The position numbers and the translations under genes are program-made. The notes beneath the pieces were generated by a model. It saw only the letters and a program-made list of their open reading frames with translations. It was not told the origin of the DNA and ran no database searches. This document shows positions 1 through 8,131 of a stretch of DNA of 64,000 nucleotides, one piece after another (position 1 is the first letter of the stretch; the number at the start of each line of letters is the position of its first letter). The stretch is from Urechidicola croceus (GTDB lineage Bacteria > Bacteroidota > Bacteroidia > Flavobacteriales > Flavobacteriaceae): positions 310,001 through 374,000 of the forward strand of contig CAJIZG010000004.1 of the NCBI GenBank assembly GCA_905181865.1. The letters run 5' to 3'.

Positions 1-1
1 A

Positions 2-469
2 ATGGAGTTTATGTTGATGAATGAACTCATGTTAAAAAAATACGATGATCATTACATCAAATTAAAATTAATTTTTGAACGAACAGTAGAATTAATAGAC
101 ACCTATCATCCAGATGAAATTGCTATTGAGGCACCATTTTTTGGAAAAAATGTGCAGTCTATGTTAAAATTAGGTAGGGCTCAAGGCGTCGCAATGGCGG
201 CAGGTCTTTCGAGAGAAGTTTCTATTACGGAATATTCGCCAAAGAAAATAAAAATGGCAATTACCGGAAATGGAAATGCCAGTAAAGAGCAAGTCGCCGC
301 AATGTTACAAAACAACTTAAAATTAAAATCATTGCCTAAAAATTTAGATGCTACAGATGGCTTGGCCGCCGCAGTTTGTCATTTTTATAATAGTGGAAAA
401 GTAATTGGCGATAAAAATTATTCAGGCTGGGGTGCTTTTGTAAAGCAAAATAAAGATAGAGTTAAGTAA
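2..469 (+). CDS. ruvC: Crossover junction endodeoxyribonuclease RuvC (5' end cut by the window)
   Basis: RuvC cleaves Holliday junctions with RuvAB during recombinational repair. The frame is open to the window edge and the visible protein begins inside the family: the first beta strands with the first catalytic Asp (the DPG motif) lie outside. Visible are the [10 protein letters not shown] block with the second catalytic acid, the [16 protein letters not shown] helix, the [11 protein letters not shown] segment and [13 protein letters not shown] near the C-terminus with the last two catalytic Asp residues. The Met at base 2 is an internal residue, not a start. The stop lies two bases before hemW, so the two genes are probably co-transcribed. 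Family assignment is near certain. Confidence 0.95.
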   Translation: MEFMLMNELMLKKYDDHYIKLKLIFERTVELIDTYHPDEIAIEAPFFGKNVQSMLKLGRAQGVAMAAGLSREVSITEYSPKKIKMAITGNGNASKEQVAAMLQNNLKLKSLPKNLDATDGLAAAVCHFYNSGKVIGDKNYSGWGAFVKQNKDRVK

Positions 470-471
470 TC

Positions 472-1593
472 ATGGCAGGTATTTATATTCATATTCCCTT
501 TTGTAAACAAGCATGTCACTATTGTGATTTCCATTTTTCTACATCGCTAAAGAATAAGGATTCGATGCTCCATACAATCTCAAAAGAACTATTTTTAAGA
601 AAAGAAGAAGTAAACTCAGAAATTGAAACAATTTATTTTGGAGGAGGAACTCCTAGTGTATTGGAGAATTCGGAAATTAATGGGCTACTAGAGCAGATTT
701 ATAAGAACTATACAGTGATTGAGAATCCTGAGATAACGTTAGAAGCGAATCCTGATGACCTTTCAGAAAAAAGAATTATAGAACTTAGCAAAACCGATAT
801 TAACAGATTAAGTATTGGAATTCAGTCGTTTTTTGATGAAGATTTAAAAATGATGAATCGTTCCCATACGGCATCCGAATCAGTTAATTGCTTGTCTGTG
901 GCGGCGCTCCACTTTGAGAATATTACGATTGATTTGATATATGGAGTTCCGAATATGACGGGAGATAGATGGAGAGAAAATTTACAAAAAGCATTTGAGT
1001 TAAAAATTCCTCATATTTCGAGTTATGCTTTAACGGTGGAACCAAAAACACCTTTAGATGCGTTTATTAAAAACGGGAAATATCCACCTCTAAATGAAGA
1101 ACTAGCTGCGCAACATTTTGATATACTCATTGATGAAACCGCTAAACAAAGATTTGTGCATTATGAAATTTCCAATTTTGGAAAAGGAGAATTTTTCTCT
1201 AAGCATAATACGTCTTATTGGCAGGGAAAGCAGTATTTGGGAGTTGGACCTTCGGCTCATTCTTTTAATAGTAATGAGCGCTCTTGGAATATATCTAACA
1301 ATACAAAGTATATAAAGGAAATAGAAAAAAATCAGTTGCCATCAGAAAAGGAAATATTAGCTGTGAGCGATGTTTTTAATGAAACTATTATGACAGGTTT
1401 GCGAACTATTTGGGGAGTAGATTTAGAAAAAATTCAAACTAAATTTGGCGAAGAATATAAAAGTCATTTATTAGTTACAACGTTGGTTTTTATTAATCAA
1501 GGTCTTTTAAGTATTGAAAGAGGGGTTTTAAAAACCACCAACAAAGGAAAGTTTTTGGTGGATGGAATTGCTTCTGATTTGTTTGTAGTTTAG
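472..1593 (+). CDS. hemW: HemW-like radical SAM protein (coproporphyrinogen III oxidase family)
   Basis: The N-terminus YIHIPFCKQACHYCDF carries the radical SAM CxxxCxxC cluster-binding motif in the HemN/HemW form. FGGGTPS follows near residue 60, LEANPDDL near 100 and RLSIGIQSF near 120, and the C-terminal HemN domain runs to residue 373, a normal length for HemW. HemW proteins are heme chaperones rather than true anaerobic oxidases; the longer N-terminal extension of HemN is absent here. It starts two bases after ruvC. Part of its 3' end recurs in decayed form near base 3200, beyond the next gene. Confidence 0.93.
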   Translation: MAGIYIHIPFCKQACHYCDFHFSTSLKNKDSMLHTISKELFLRKEEVNSEIETIYFGGGTPSVLENSEINGLLEQIYKNYTVIENPEITLEANPDDLSEKRIIELSKTDINRLSIGIQSFFDEDLKMMNRSHTASESVNCLSVAALHFENITIDLIYGVPNMTGDRWRENLQKAFELKIPHISSYALTVEPKTPLDAFIKNGKYPPLNEELAAQHFDILIDETAKQRFVHYEISNFGKGEFFSKHNTSYWQGKQYLGVGPSAHSFNSNERSWNISNNTKYIKEIEKNQLPSEKEILAVSDVFNETIMTGLRTIWGVDLEKIQTKFGEEYKSHLLVTTLVFINQGLLSIERGVLKTTNKGKFLVDGIASDLFVV

Positions 1594-1639
1594 TTTCTCG
1601 ATAGAATTTTAATTAACTTTATAAATAATCTAAATAATA

Positions 1640-1647
1640 TATTTTTG
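1640..1647 (+). promoter_or_regulatory. Possible promoter -7 element (TATTTTTG)
   Basis: TATTTTTG fits the Bacteroidota TAnnTTTG consensus, with TTTA (one mismatch to TTTG) 18 bases upstream. It ends only four bases before the ATG at 1652, so an mRNA from it would be nearly leaderless. The region is A/T rich, so a chance match is quite possible. Confidence 0.3.
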
Positions 1648-1651
1648 TGTT

Positions 1652-3130
1652 ATGTCAAATTTTAAACAGTTTGAAAAGTACGTATTGTTATTTCTTATCA
1701 TGAATTTTAATGATGCTTTTTCGCAAGAATCATGGTCAAAAATATTACCAAACATAGGTACGCTATCTTCCCCAAGAGTTACAGATTTGAATAATGACGG
1801 TGTTGGAGATATTATTTTAGGTGCTGGGAGATATGAATTTATGGCGTGTGATTCTGCAGTAGTTGCTTTAAATGGTAAAAACGGTGATTTGTTGTGGAAA
1901 GTAAAAGCTAAGGATCAAATGTTTGGTTCTGCAACTCTTAAAGATGTAAATAATGATGGAGTAAAGGATATATTCATAGGTGGAAGATCGGCTCAGCTGA
2001 TGGCTATTGATGGTAGTACAGGAAAAGTTATTTGGAAGTTTAAAGTTCCAAAAAATCAAAAAAATCAATGGTTTAATTTTTACAATCCGCAATTTATAGC
2101 AGATCAAAATGAAGATGGTTTTGAAGATATTATTGTTTCTAACGGGGGAGATGTTAATGCTGCGCCTTATGATACAGATAGGCCTACCGGATATTTGGCG
2201 ATTATTGATGGTGAAAATGGTGATTTGATAAGTAGGGCTCCTATGCCAGATGGGAAGGAAACGTATATGTCGATATCAGTACTCCCGAGCGAATCTAATA
2301 CGAAGAAAAATATAATTTATGGAACTGGAGGAGAAACTGTAGGCGGTGCTCTTTTTATAACCTCTTTGGAGGAAGTATTAAAGGGTGACTTATCGGGTTC
2401 GATAAAGTTGGATAAAAGTAAATCGAAGGGCTTTGTAGGAACGGCTGTTTGGGTAGATATTAATATGGATAGAATACCAGATATTGTCACCAATTCGGCA
2501 GATGGTAGATTGCTCGCTTTCGATGGCAAGAGCTATGAAAAAATATGGTCTGTTCAAATTCCAAATACTGAAGCATATGGGGCAGTGGCTGTGGGGAATT
2601 TTAATGGAGATTTAATTCCAGATTTTTTTGTATCTTATGCTGAAGGAGTTTGGCCAGATTTGGAATGGTCAAAACAAATTATGGTGAACGGTAGTAATGG
2701 GGTAATTGAGTTTGAAGATTCTTTAGGATATTATCAAATGAGTTCGCCTGTGGTTGCTGATGTTAATAATGATGGAATTGATGAAGCTATAATAACCATG
2801 AACTATAAGGAAACAGATAAATATTTTCTAACGTATTATCATGTGAATTTAGCTATTATAGATTTTACTATTAATGAAGTGAGGTTTTGGAAGGTGAATT
2901 ATCCAGGCTCTAATATTGCATCGACGCCATGGATTGGAGACTTAAACAATAATGGATTTGCCGATATTATATTTGTTCATGGTTCTAATAACAGAAAAGT
3001 TTATAAGTTTGATGGCGTACAAGTTAATAGGATCCTTACAGGAATACCCTTAAGTAAAAAAATAAAATGGGGCTCTTATATGGGGAGTAATTACGACGGG
3101 GTTTTTGAGAAATTAGAAGGTGAGAATTGA
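1652..3130 (+). CDS. Secreted FG-GAP/VCBS repeat protein (predicted beta-propeller)
   Basis: The 492-residue product starts with a hydrophobic segment (YVLLFLIMNF) and ends its likely signal peptide near FSQ-E, so it should be exported. The body is a run of FG-GAP-type blades, each with a calcium-binding DxNxDG motif (DLNNDGVGD, DVNNDGVKD, DQNEDGFED, DINMDRIPD, DVNNDGIDE, DLNNNGFAD), interleaved with PQQ-propeller-like strands (GKNGDLLWK, GSTGKVIWK). No enzyme motif is visible. Such propellers are usually binding or scaffold proteins at the cell surface; the ligand is unknown. It sits between hemW and a decayed piece of hemW, which suggests that it was inserted there. Confidence 0.85.
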   Translation: MSNFKQFEKYVLLFLIMNFNDAFSQESWSKILPNIGTLSSPRVTDLNNDGVGDIILGAGRYEFMACDSAVVALNGKNGDLLWKVKAKDQMFGSATLKDVNNDGVKDIFIGGRSAQLMAIDGSTGKVIWKFKVPKNQKNQWFNFYNPQFIADQNEDGFEDIIVSNGGDVNAAPYDTDRPTGYLAIIDGENGDLISRAPMPDGKETYMSISVLPSESNTKKNIIYGTGGETVGGALFITSLEEVLKGDLSGSIKLDKSKSKGFVGTAVWVDINMDRIPDIVTNSADGRLLAFDGKSYEKIWSVQIPNTEAYGAVAVGNFNGDLIPDFFVSYAEGVWPDLEWSKQIMVNGSNGVIEFEDSLGYYQMSSPVVADVNNDGIDEAIITMNYKETDKYFLTYYHVNLAIIDFTINEVRFWKVNYPGSNIASTPWIGDLNNNGFADIIFVHGSNNRKVYKFDGVQVNRILTGIPLSKKIKWGSYMGSNYDGVFEKLEGEN

Positions 3131-3138
3131 ACTGTAAA

Positions 3139-3275
3139 ATGAGTGATTTGCTCATTATTTGGGGTAGATTTAGAAAAATTAATCAAACTAAATTTGGAGA
3201 ATCTTATAAAAACTATGTACTAGATACAACGTTGATTTTTATTAAGCAATGATTACTCATTATTGAGAATAAAGT
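3139..3275 (+). pseudogene. Decayed duplicate of the hemW 3' end
   Basis: This stretch aligns with hemW bases of about 1405-1530: the segments coding for IWGVDLEKI, QTKFGEEYK, TTLVFINQ and LSIE are recognisable in the DNA, with small indels and an in-frame stop (AAGCAATGA). It has no start and cannot code for a functional product. It sits just downstream of the FG-GAP gene, which is therefore flanked by two related hemW sequences. The alignment was made by eye. Confidence 0.75.
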
Positions 3276-3457
3276 AAAACAGTCTGTACCAAGTAAACAT
3301 AGTTTCGTCTCCAAGACTTTGCAATGGCGATATACTAAAAACCATAATAAAAAAATAATTTTATGGTTAGTGTTAGCGAAAATTGAACTTTAAAGTTTTA
3401 AATTTAAGAGGTAGATTTAATATATTTATAAGAATTAATTATTCCGGCTGTTGTGAT
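3276..3457. other. Intergenic sequence without recognised content
   Basis: A/T-rich sequence between the hemW remnant and the first short frame of the minus-strand island. I see no promoter-like element, hairpin with a T run or protein similarity here. Confidence 0.5.
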
Positions 3458-3592
3458 CTATTTTTTATAATCTATCATTTCAGACATATCTAAAAACTTA
3501 ATACTCTCTGGTACTATAATATGCTCTATTTGAGGAGCTAATCTTCCTAACACCCATAATTCACTGTTGTATTTTGAGATAATTTTGTTCAT
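3458..3592 (-). CDS. 44-residue frame coupled to the MerR gene, possibly a gene remnant
   Basis: The frame begins MNKIISKYNSELWVLGRLAP and continues to MIDYKK before its stop. Its ATG overlaps the stop of the MerR C-terminal frame in an ATGA arrangement, which is typical of translational coupling and argues that it was once a real gene. It is much shorter than an enzyme, has no signal or membrane segment, and I do not recognise the family. Because the neighbours are decayed, it may be the surviving start of a longer gene. Confidence 0.4.
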   Translation of the reverse strand: MNKIISKYNSELWVLGRLAPQIEHIIVPESIKFLDMSEMIDYKK

Positions 3593-4357
3593 ATTTCATT
3601 TATATGTTCAGGAATCTTATCAGTTGAAGGCTTTACAGTAAAATAGGTTATAAAGGTTATTTTATCATTGTAGCTCAAGAATAATTTTAAACAATTGATG
3701 GGTACTGATTGTCCTAAATAAATTGAGGCATAACCCCTTCTGATAATTTCATAATTTGTATCGGTAAGTCCAAGTGCGTGAATTTCATTTTCAGGTAAAA
3801 ACAAAATAAAATGGTTGTCATGTCTTGTGGGAGGAAAACCTTGCACTTTTTCTATATTGACCAGTATTTTTTGCTTAATCAATGCGGTTATGAAATGTTC
3901 ATGTGCTGGATTAATAGTATCCGTATGCCATAGTAATCCAATTTCATCAAAAAAGGGTAAAAAATAAGATATATAAACTTCCTTAAAATCTATTACTCTT
4001 AATAATTTCTGATAAGAAGATTCAAAAAGAGGATGGTCAAAATTGAGTATAGAAAGTTTCAAATTATTGATAAATAAGTTTTTGACTGCCTTTTCTGAAA
4101 TAATACTTCTACATTGTGATTTGATTTCATCATCGGTTAATGAAGGAATTTTAGAAATCTTAATATCATGATTAGATAAAAGTGTTACGTTCAATAATTC
4201 TTTTCAGATTTTCTAAATTATAAAAACGAATATTGGTGTCAGTTCGTTTTGGGGATAATAACTTATAACGCTTTTCCCATATCCGCATAGTATGTACTTT
4301 AATACGTGAGATGTTTTCCAAATCTTTGATACTAAAAAGGGTGTTTACATTGTTCAT
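3589..4357 (-). pseudogene. MerR-family regulator with B12-binding-like C-terminal region, frameshifted
   Basis: The N-terminal part (4357 to about 4190) is a MerR helix-turn-helix: FSIKDLENISRIKVHTMRIW followed by EKRYKLLSPKR. The rest (about 4190 to 3589, with NVTLLSNHDIKISKI, HPLFESSYQKLLRVIDF, WHTDTINPAHEHFITALIKQK) has the layout of the B12-binding helical and Rossmann regions of CarH/LitR-type regulators. The two parts lie in different frames; removing one T in the ATTATTG run near 4191 would join them as ...LENLKRI-LNVTLL. So this is one gene broken by a single-base insertion. Relatives repress light-inducible carotenoid and photolyase genes; the photolyase and pterin genes upstream fit that role. 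The break could also be a sequencing error. Confidence 0.8.
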
Positions 4358-4370
4358 TAAAAACGGGTTT

Positions 4371-4402
4371 TTGTTTAATTATTTTTATAAAAAGTTAAGC
4401 CA
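4371..4402. promoter_or_regulatory. Palindromic operator candidate A, upstream of the MerR gene
   Basis: TTGTTTAA (4371-4378), 16 bases, then TTAAGCCA (4395-4402), which matches the second arm TTAAACAA at 6 of 8 positions. Site B upstream of the pterin genes has the same spacing, and in gene orientation both share TTAACTTT followed by ATAATTAAACAAAA. It lies just upstream of the regulator's own ATG, as expected for autoregulation. Confidence 0.55.
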
Positions 4403-4456
4403 TAATAATTCATGAAGAAGAATTAGGTTAGTTCTTTGCAAAGGTCTTTTTTGAAT

Positions 4457-5632
4457 CTATTTTTTAACGTACTTCAAATCTTTGCCAAACTGCTGGAGTG
4501 GTCGGGCTGGATTAAAAACTTTAAAACAAGATGCAGTATTACATCCGATATCTGCTGCCCATTGCCAGTTATCATTATTGGAAGATAATTCATAATCCAA
4601 CAATTTTTCTGCAAAATAAGCTTTCCGTTTCTAATCTATTAGTATGTGTTTGCCTAAAAAGTCCGGCGTTACCAATCGACACGATTATGCATATACCCTG
4701 TTGTATTTAATTATCTTATATCTCCGTACCCCCGTTTTACCCTCACACTAACTGTCAAACTTACCTGATTTGTTACGCCAAGGAATTTCATCATATTTTG
4801 ATCGAAAGTTATACGTTTCAACTTTTAGGAAAAGAAATAAGATATACATAAAAAACTCTTGCCAGATCAATTCGCTTAGAAAAACTTGATTCTTAGTTTT
4901 TGCGAGTCCAACCAACTTTCTGATGCTAGTACCCCCCCAAAAAAACTTCAAATATAGAGAGAAGTTTGAAATTCCTTTTATTCCTGGATAGTCCCTATAG
5001 ACATCATACTCTGAAATAGTTTTTAAATTATATGGAAATATCTTTTATTTACTTTTATAAAGCCAAGGGATTCCAAAGAAGGGAAGGGTCTTTCTGTTTT
5101 ATAGAAATTATTTACCTTCTTCTTCTTCTTCTTCTTCTTCTTCTTTGTGAATTATTGGGTTATAATTAATAGACTCAAGTAAATTAGGCCACTTATTCTT
5201 ATATGGAGTACAAATGGTATGTGGGGTGCTATCCGTTTTAATGATTTTATTCTCTTCAAAAAAGACCTAGTCATTGTATATATTTATTGAAACAACATTG
5301 GAATCCAAAAGCTAAAAATTTCATTGTCACGACTAACTGCATAAGTTCCGAAGTATTTATTGAAGTACACTTTTTTAATAGGATATTTTACTATGAGGTC
5401 TTTCTATAATATTTCCTCTTTGAATAAGGAATGAACTCTGTTTATCTTTGAGTTGTAGATCAATCTCTTTAAGGTTTGTATATATGAATGAAACCCGGGT
5501 ATCTTTTTTTGATAGGCTATCAACTATTTCCTCATCATAAATAAATATTAGCAAGACAGGCATGCTATTTGCTAAAGCATGATTTAAACCGATATTCATA
5601 TCTATTCGAAGATCGCGTCTGAACCAAAACAT
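4457..5632 (-). pseudogene. Cyclobutane pyrimidine dimer photolyase / cryptochrome family, in pieces
   Basis: Pieces of one photolyase lie in order on the minus strand. The N-terminal alpha/beta domain starts at 5632 with FWFRRDLRIDMNIGL. Mid-domain blocks VYFNKYFGTYAVSRDNEI, FEENKIIKTDSTPHTICTP and YKNKWPNLLES lie at about 5360-5165. The FAD-domain blocks FLSELIWQEFFMYIL and NFRSKYDEIPWRN lie at 4860-4770, then GYMHNRV near 4690, AEKLLDYELSSNNDNWQWAA near 4590 and FGKDLKYVKK before a stop at 4457. Several frameshifts, stops and a short missing C-terminal tail make it non-functional. Intact relatives repair UV lesions with blue light. It follows the CIA30 gene by 34 bases. Confidence 0.85.
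5116..5145. repeat. (CTT)10 trinucleotide run inside the photolyase remnant
   Basis: Ten uninterrupted CTT units on the plus strand, i.e. GAA codons (poly-Glu) in the former reading direction. Slippage expansion in a gene no longer under selection is the simplest explanation. Confidence 0.9.
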
Positions 5633-5666
5633 AGAAATTTTATTTTTTTGTTACACGTATAATTGT

Positions 5667-6209
5667 TTATTTAAATTCTATGTAGTCTATTTCTATTTCA
5701 AAGGGTCCTTCTTTTTTATCACTAAGAATAATCCCAATCCTCATAATATTTTCGAGTTTATCTTTGCTCACAGTTGCGCCTGAAAGTTGCCCCATTGTAT
5801 ATTCTTTAAAATCTGATATTTTTAATTCGGCAATATTCCATTTTCCGGTTGAGGAACTAAAATTTTGTTTATAATTGGGCTTAAAAAATAATTTTGAGTC
5901 TTCAAGCAGTAAAGAAAAGTCCCGTCCAGCACTTCTGAATTTAATTTTTACAGTTGTATATTTTGACAAATCAAATTTTCCCTTGCCGCTCCTTATGGAA
6001 GCAAAACCACCATTATTTTGTAAAGATAGCGTGCCTTTGAATACCAGGCCATTCTCCGTAAATGTTACCTTTGATTTTGATAATCCCCCCATGACACTAT
6101 CATTGACGATTATCCAATCCTGGCCTCCCGTGTTTTGTCCAAAATCTATTTTATAGTTATTGTCAGATGATACAATCATCAGTATTGATATTAAAATAAG
6201 TGGTTTCAT
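5667..6209 (-). CDS. CIA30-family protein (complex I intermediate-associated protein 30 domain)
   Basis: The 180-residue product begins with a short hydrophobic segment (PLILISILMIVSSD), possibly a signal peptide, and then reads as the CIA30 galactose-binding-like fold: WIIVNDSVMGGLSKS near residue 31, GTLSLQNNGGFASIRS near 59, then KIKFRSAGRDFSLLL and, at the end, GPFEIEIDYIEFK. The frame is complete at normal length. The molecular function in bacteria is unknown; the eukaryotic relative assists complex I assembly. It lies between the photolyase and SRPBCC remnants, so it is an intact survivor of a decaying operon. Confidence 0.85.
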   Translation of the reverse strand: MKPLILISILMIVSSDNNYKIDFGQNTGGQDWIIVNDSVMGGLSKSKVTFTENGLVFKGTLSLQNNGGFASIRSGKGKFDLSKYTTVKIKFRSAGRDFSLLLEDSKLFFKPNYKQNFSSSTGKWNIAELKISDFKEYTMGQLSGATVSKDKLENIMRIGIILSDKKEGPFEIEIDYIEFK

Positions 6210-6223
6210 ATGTTATTTTATTT

Positions 6224-6675
6224 CTATTTATAAAGACCAAATCCTTGCTCAATTACGTGGGTTCCAAAGTTAAATATCTCGTTAAGTTTATTTTTTATAA
6301 GAAGTAAATTTGCAATGGCACTAAGTAAACCGAAAGGTAATTGAGATAAAAGAATAGTAGTCATTAATACCTCATCATCGGTGGGTTCAATAATATGCTG
6401 ATGATGCCACAATATATAGGGCTTTTCACGTTGTTTATCTAAAAAATATTTTTTCTATTGAACCTACGTAATTTCTGTAACCCATGTCGTTTTCTACCTA
6501 TCAAAGGACGCACCTCATATTTTATAATCATTTCTGTATCATATTATCAGAAATCTCTTTTGAGGTAATATCAAACCCCATATAGTCAGACGTAATCTCT
6601 TTTAGATTAGCTGGTGATGAAATGAATTACCATATCTCATCTATAGTTGATTTAATTTTTTGTTTCCCTTGAAAT
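6224..6675 (-). pseudogene. SRPBCC-family ligand-binding protein, decayed
   Basis: Reading down the minus strand gives IKSTIDEIW, then an in-frame stop, FISSPANLKEITSDYMGFDI, a frameshift, MIIKYEVRPLIG, another frameshift, REKPYILWHHQHIIEPTDDE and LPFGLLSAIANLLLIKNKLN, ending before 6224. The WHHQHI...FG..GAIA pattern is that of short SRPBCC (START-like) proteins often found next to photolyase genes in Flavobacteriia. The N-terminus seems to be missing: the sequence runs directly into a dehydrogenase fragment upstream. The ligand is unknown. Confidence 0.7.
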
Positions 6676-6679
6676 AGGT

Positions 6680-6900
6680 TTTAGGTTAATGATTTCCGAG
6701 CAATAGATAAGAAAATCAACGCAATCTATATCTGTTAAATCATTTTGCAATACGCTACTCGAATAATGTGTTAAGTTTTGACAATCGATAGTCGGAAGTG
6801 TACTACTAATGTTTATTATTTTTTATTGTTCCACCAACTATTCGCATAATAGCATTTTTTATAGCCTTGTCACCTCCTATAATTACGATTATTCTTATTT
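6680..6900 (-). pseudogene. N-terminal fragment of a short-chain dehydrogenase (SDR)
   Basis: The decayed start reads RIIVIIGGDKAIKNAIM, a worn version of the SDR nucleotide-binding loop, followed in another frame by STLPTIDCQNLTHYSSSVLQ, NDLTDIDCVDFLIYCSEI and INLKPIS, the usual strands leading to the second half of the Rossmann core. The catalytic part is absent and the next recognisable sequence is the SRPBCC gene, so a deletion probably fused the two. The substrate cannot be inferred. Confidence 0.65.
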
Positions 6901-6913
6901 ATTAAATTTATAA

Positions 6914-7615
6914 TCAAGTATTTATATTATTTTGTAATTCAGCTATTTTTGATGGAGAATTGAAAACGCCGCCATAATAGCTGGTAACTGTACTTGACGT
7001 ATCATCTTGAATCCCCCTTGAAGATACACATAAATGCTTGGCATCAATAATAACAGCAACATTTTCAGTCCCTAGGATTTCCACGAAATCTTTTGCAATT
7101 TGATTGGTTAAGCGTTCTTGCACCTGCGGTCTTTTGGCATAATACTGTACAATTCTATTAATTTTAGATAAACCTATAACTTTACCTGATGAAATATACG
7201 CTACATGAGCTTTACCAATAATCGGAACAAAATGATGCTCACAGTTTGAATAAAAAGTAATATTTTTCTCAACCAACATCTGGTTGTATTGATACTTGTT
7301 ATCAAACAAAGCTATTTTTGGTTTGTTCGTCGGGTTCAAGCCTGAGAATATTTCGTCTATATACATCTTTGCTACTCTTTTTGGTGTTCCTTTGAGCGAA
7401 TCATCGTTAAGATCAAGCCCCATAACTTTCATTATTTCTCCAAACAAATATGATATCTCTTCTTTTTTTTTGGTATCGGAAAGATTGAAAGCATCTTCTC
7501 TTAAAGGAGTCTCTAAACCAGTATATAAGTGATCATCACCAATTTCATGTTCAGTAATGCCATTCAGTTGATTTCCATTAAGCAGGGTATTCAACAAAGT
7601 TTCTGGTTGTTTCAT
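6914..7615 (-). CDS. folE: GTP cyclohydrolase I
   Basis: FolE opens the guanine ring of GTP to give dihydroneopterin triphosphate, the first step to folate and tetrahydropterins. The 233-residue product shows the family core: GTPKRVAKMYIDEIFSGL near residue 60, the zinc ligands in CEHHFVPIIGKAHVAYI near 124 and CVSSRGIQDDTSSTVTSYY near 195. The first 35 residues are a variable extension. It overlaps the upstream pterin synthase gene by 38 bases, so the two are translated together. Its position beside photolyase remnants suggests a pterin (possibly a chromophore or cofactor) rather than bulk folate supply; that is inference. The frame is intact. Confidence 0.93.
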   Translation of the reverse strand: MKQPETLLNTLLNGNQLNGITEHEIGDDHLYTGLETPLREDAFNLSDTKKKEEISYLFGEIMKVMGLDLNDDSLKGTPKRVAKMYIDEIFSGLNPTNKPKIALFDNKYQYNQMLVEKNITFYSNCEHHFVPIIGKAHVAYISSGKVIGLSKINRIVQYYAKRPQVQERLTNQIAKDFVEILGTENVAVIIDAKHLCVSSRGIQDDTSSTVTSYYGGVFNSPSKIAELQNNINT

Positions 7616-8003
7616 ATAGTGTTATTTTTAATTCTAATTTTTTATCTAAACGGTTTCTTATTATAGTGTAAATAATCTGCGCAATATTCTCAGTCGTAGG
7701 GTTCAATTCTTTAAATTCAACGACATCTAAATTCAGATTCTTATGATCTAATTTATCCAATACTTCTATTTTAATAAGATTGGATAATTTTTTCGTATCC
7801 ATCACATATCCAGTAGAAGGGTCACAAAATCCAGTTACTTTCACTTCCAACTCATAATTATGGCCATGATAGTTAGGGTTATTACATTTCCCAAAAACTT
7901 CAATATTTTTTTCATTACTCCAAAGACGATTGTGAAGCCTATGCGCTGCATTAAAGTGTTCTCTTCTTATGATGGCAGTTTTATGCTCGGGTTGATCTAT
8001 CAT
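7578..8003 (-). CDS. 6-pyruvoyl-tetrahydropterin synthase / QueD family protein
   Basis: The enzyme family converts dihydroneopterin triphosphate, the product of FolE. The 141-residue protein has the three zinc histidines (FNAAHRL near residue 20, YHGHNY near 46), the nucleophile Cys region FGKCNNPNYHGHNY, the GYVMDTKKL strand, the LDHKNLN loop and the terminal ETTRNFVEYPA segment whose Glu anchors the pterin. It may be a PTPS (tetrahydrobiopterin-type) or QueD (queuosine) enzyme; the fused expression with folE and the photolyase context favour a pterin role over queuosine. A palindromic operator candidate lies five bases upstream of its start. Confidence 0.88.
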   Translation of the reverse strand: MIDQPEHKTAIIRREHFNAAHRLHNRLWSNEKNIEVFGKCNNPNYHGHNYELEVKVTGFCDPSTGYVMDTKKLSNLIKIEVLDKLDHKNLNLDVVEFKELNPTTENIAQIIYTIIRNRLDKKLELKITLYETTRNFVEYPA

Positions 8004-8007
8004 AATT

Positions 8008-8039
8008 TTGTTTAATTATTATGAAGTAAAGTTAAACAA
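8008..8039. promoter_or_regulatory. Palindromic operator candidate B, upstream of the pterin genes
   Basis: A perfect pair of arms, TTGTTTAA (8008-8015) and TTAAACAA (8032-8039), separated by 16 bases. The proximal arm is five bases from the ATG, so a bound protein would block transcription or initiation. Arms and spacing are identical to site C. Confidence 0.65.
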
Positions 8040-8131
8040 AATAAACGAATAAAACATTAAGAAAATGTTAATTATGAGTGAGACGAGATATCATCTCACT
8101 AAATATGAACCCATGAAATGCTGCATATGGA

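Noticed and set aside
4748-4951. A separate small gene of 67 codons on the minus strand
   Set aside because: It reads as the FAD-domain part of the photolyase (ELIWQEFF, NFRSKYDEIPWRN), so it is a piece of that pseudogene.
5875-6156. Plus-strand frame of 93 codons opposite the CIA30 gene
   Set aside because: It is the complement of a clear CIA30 domain and has no family of its own.
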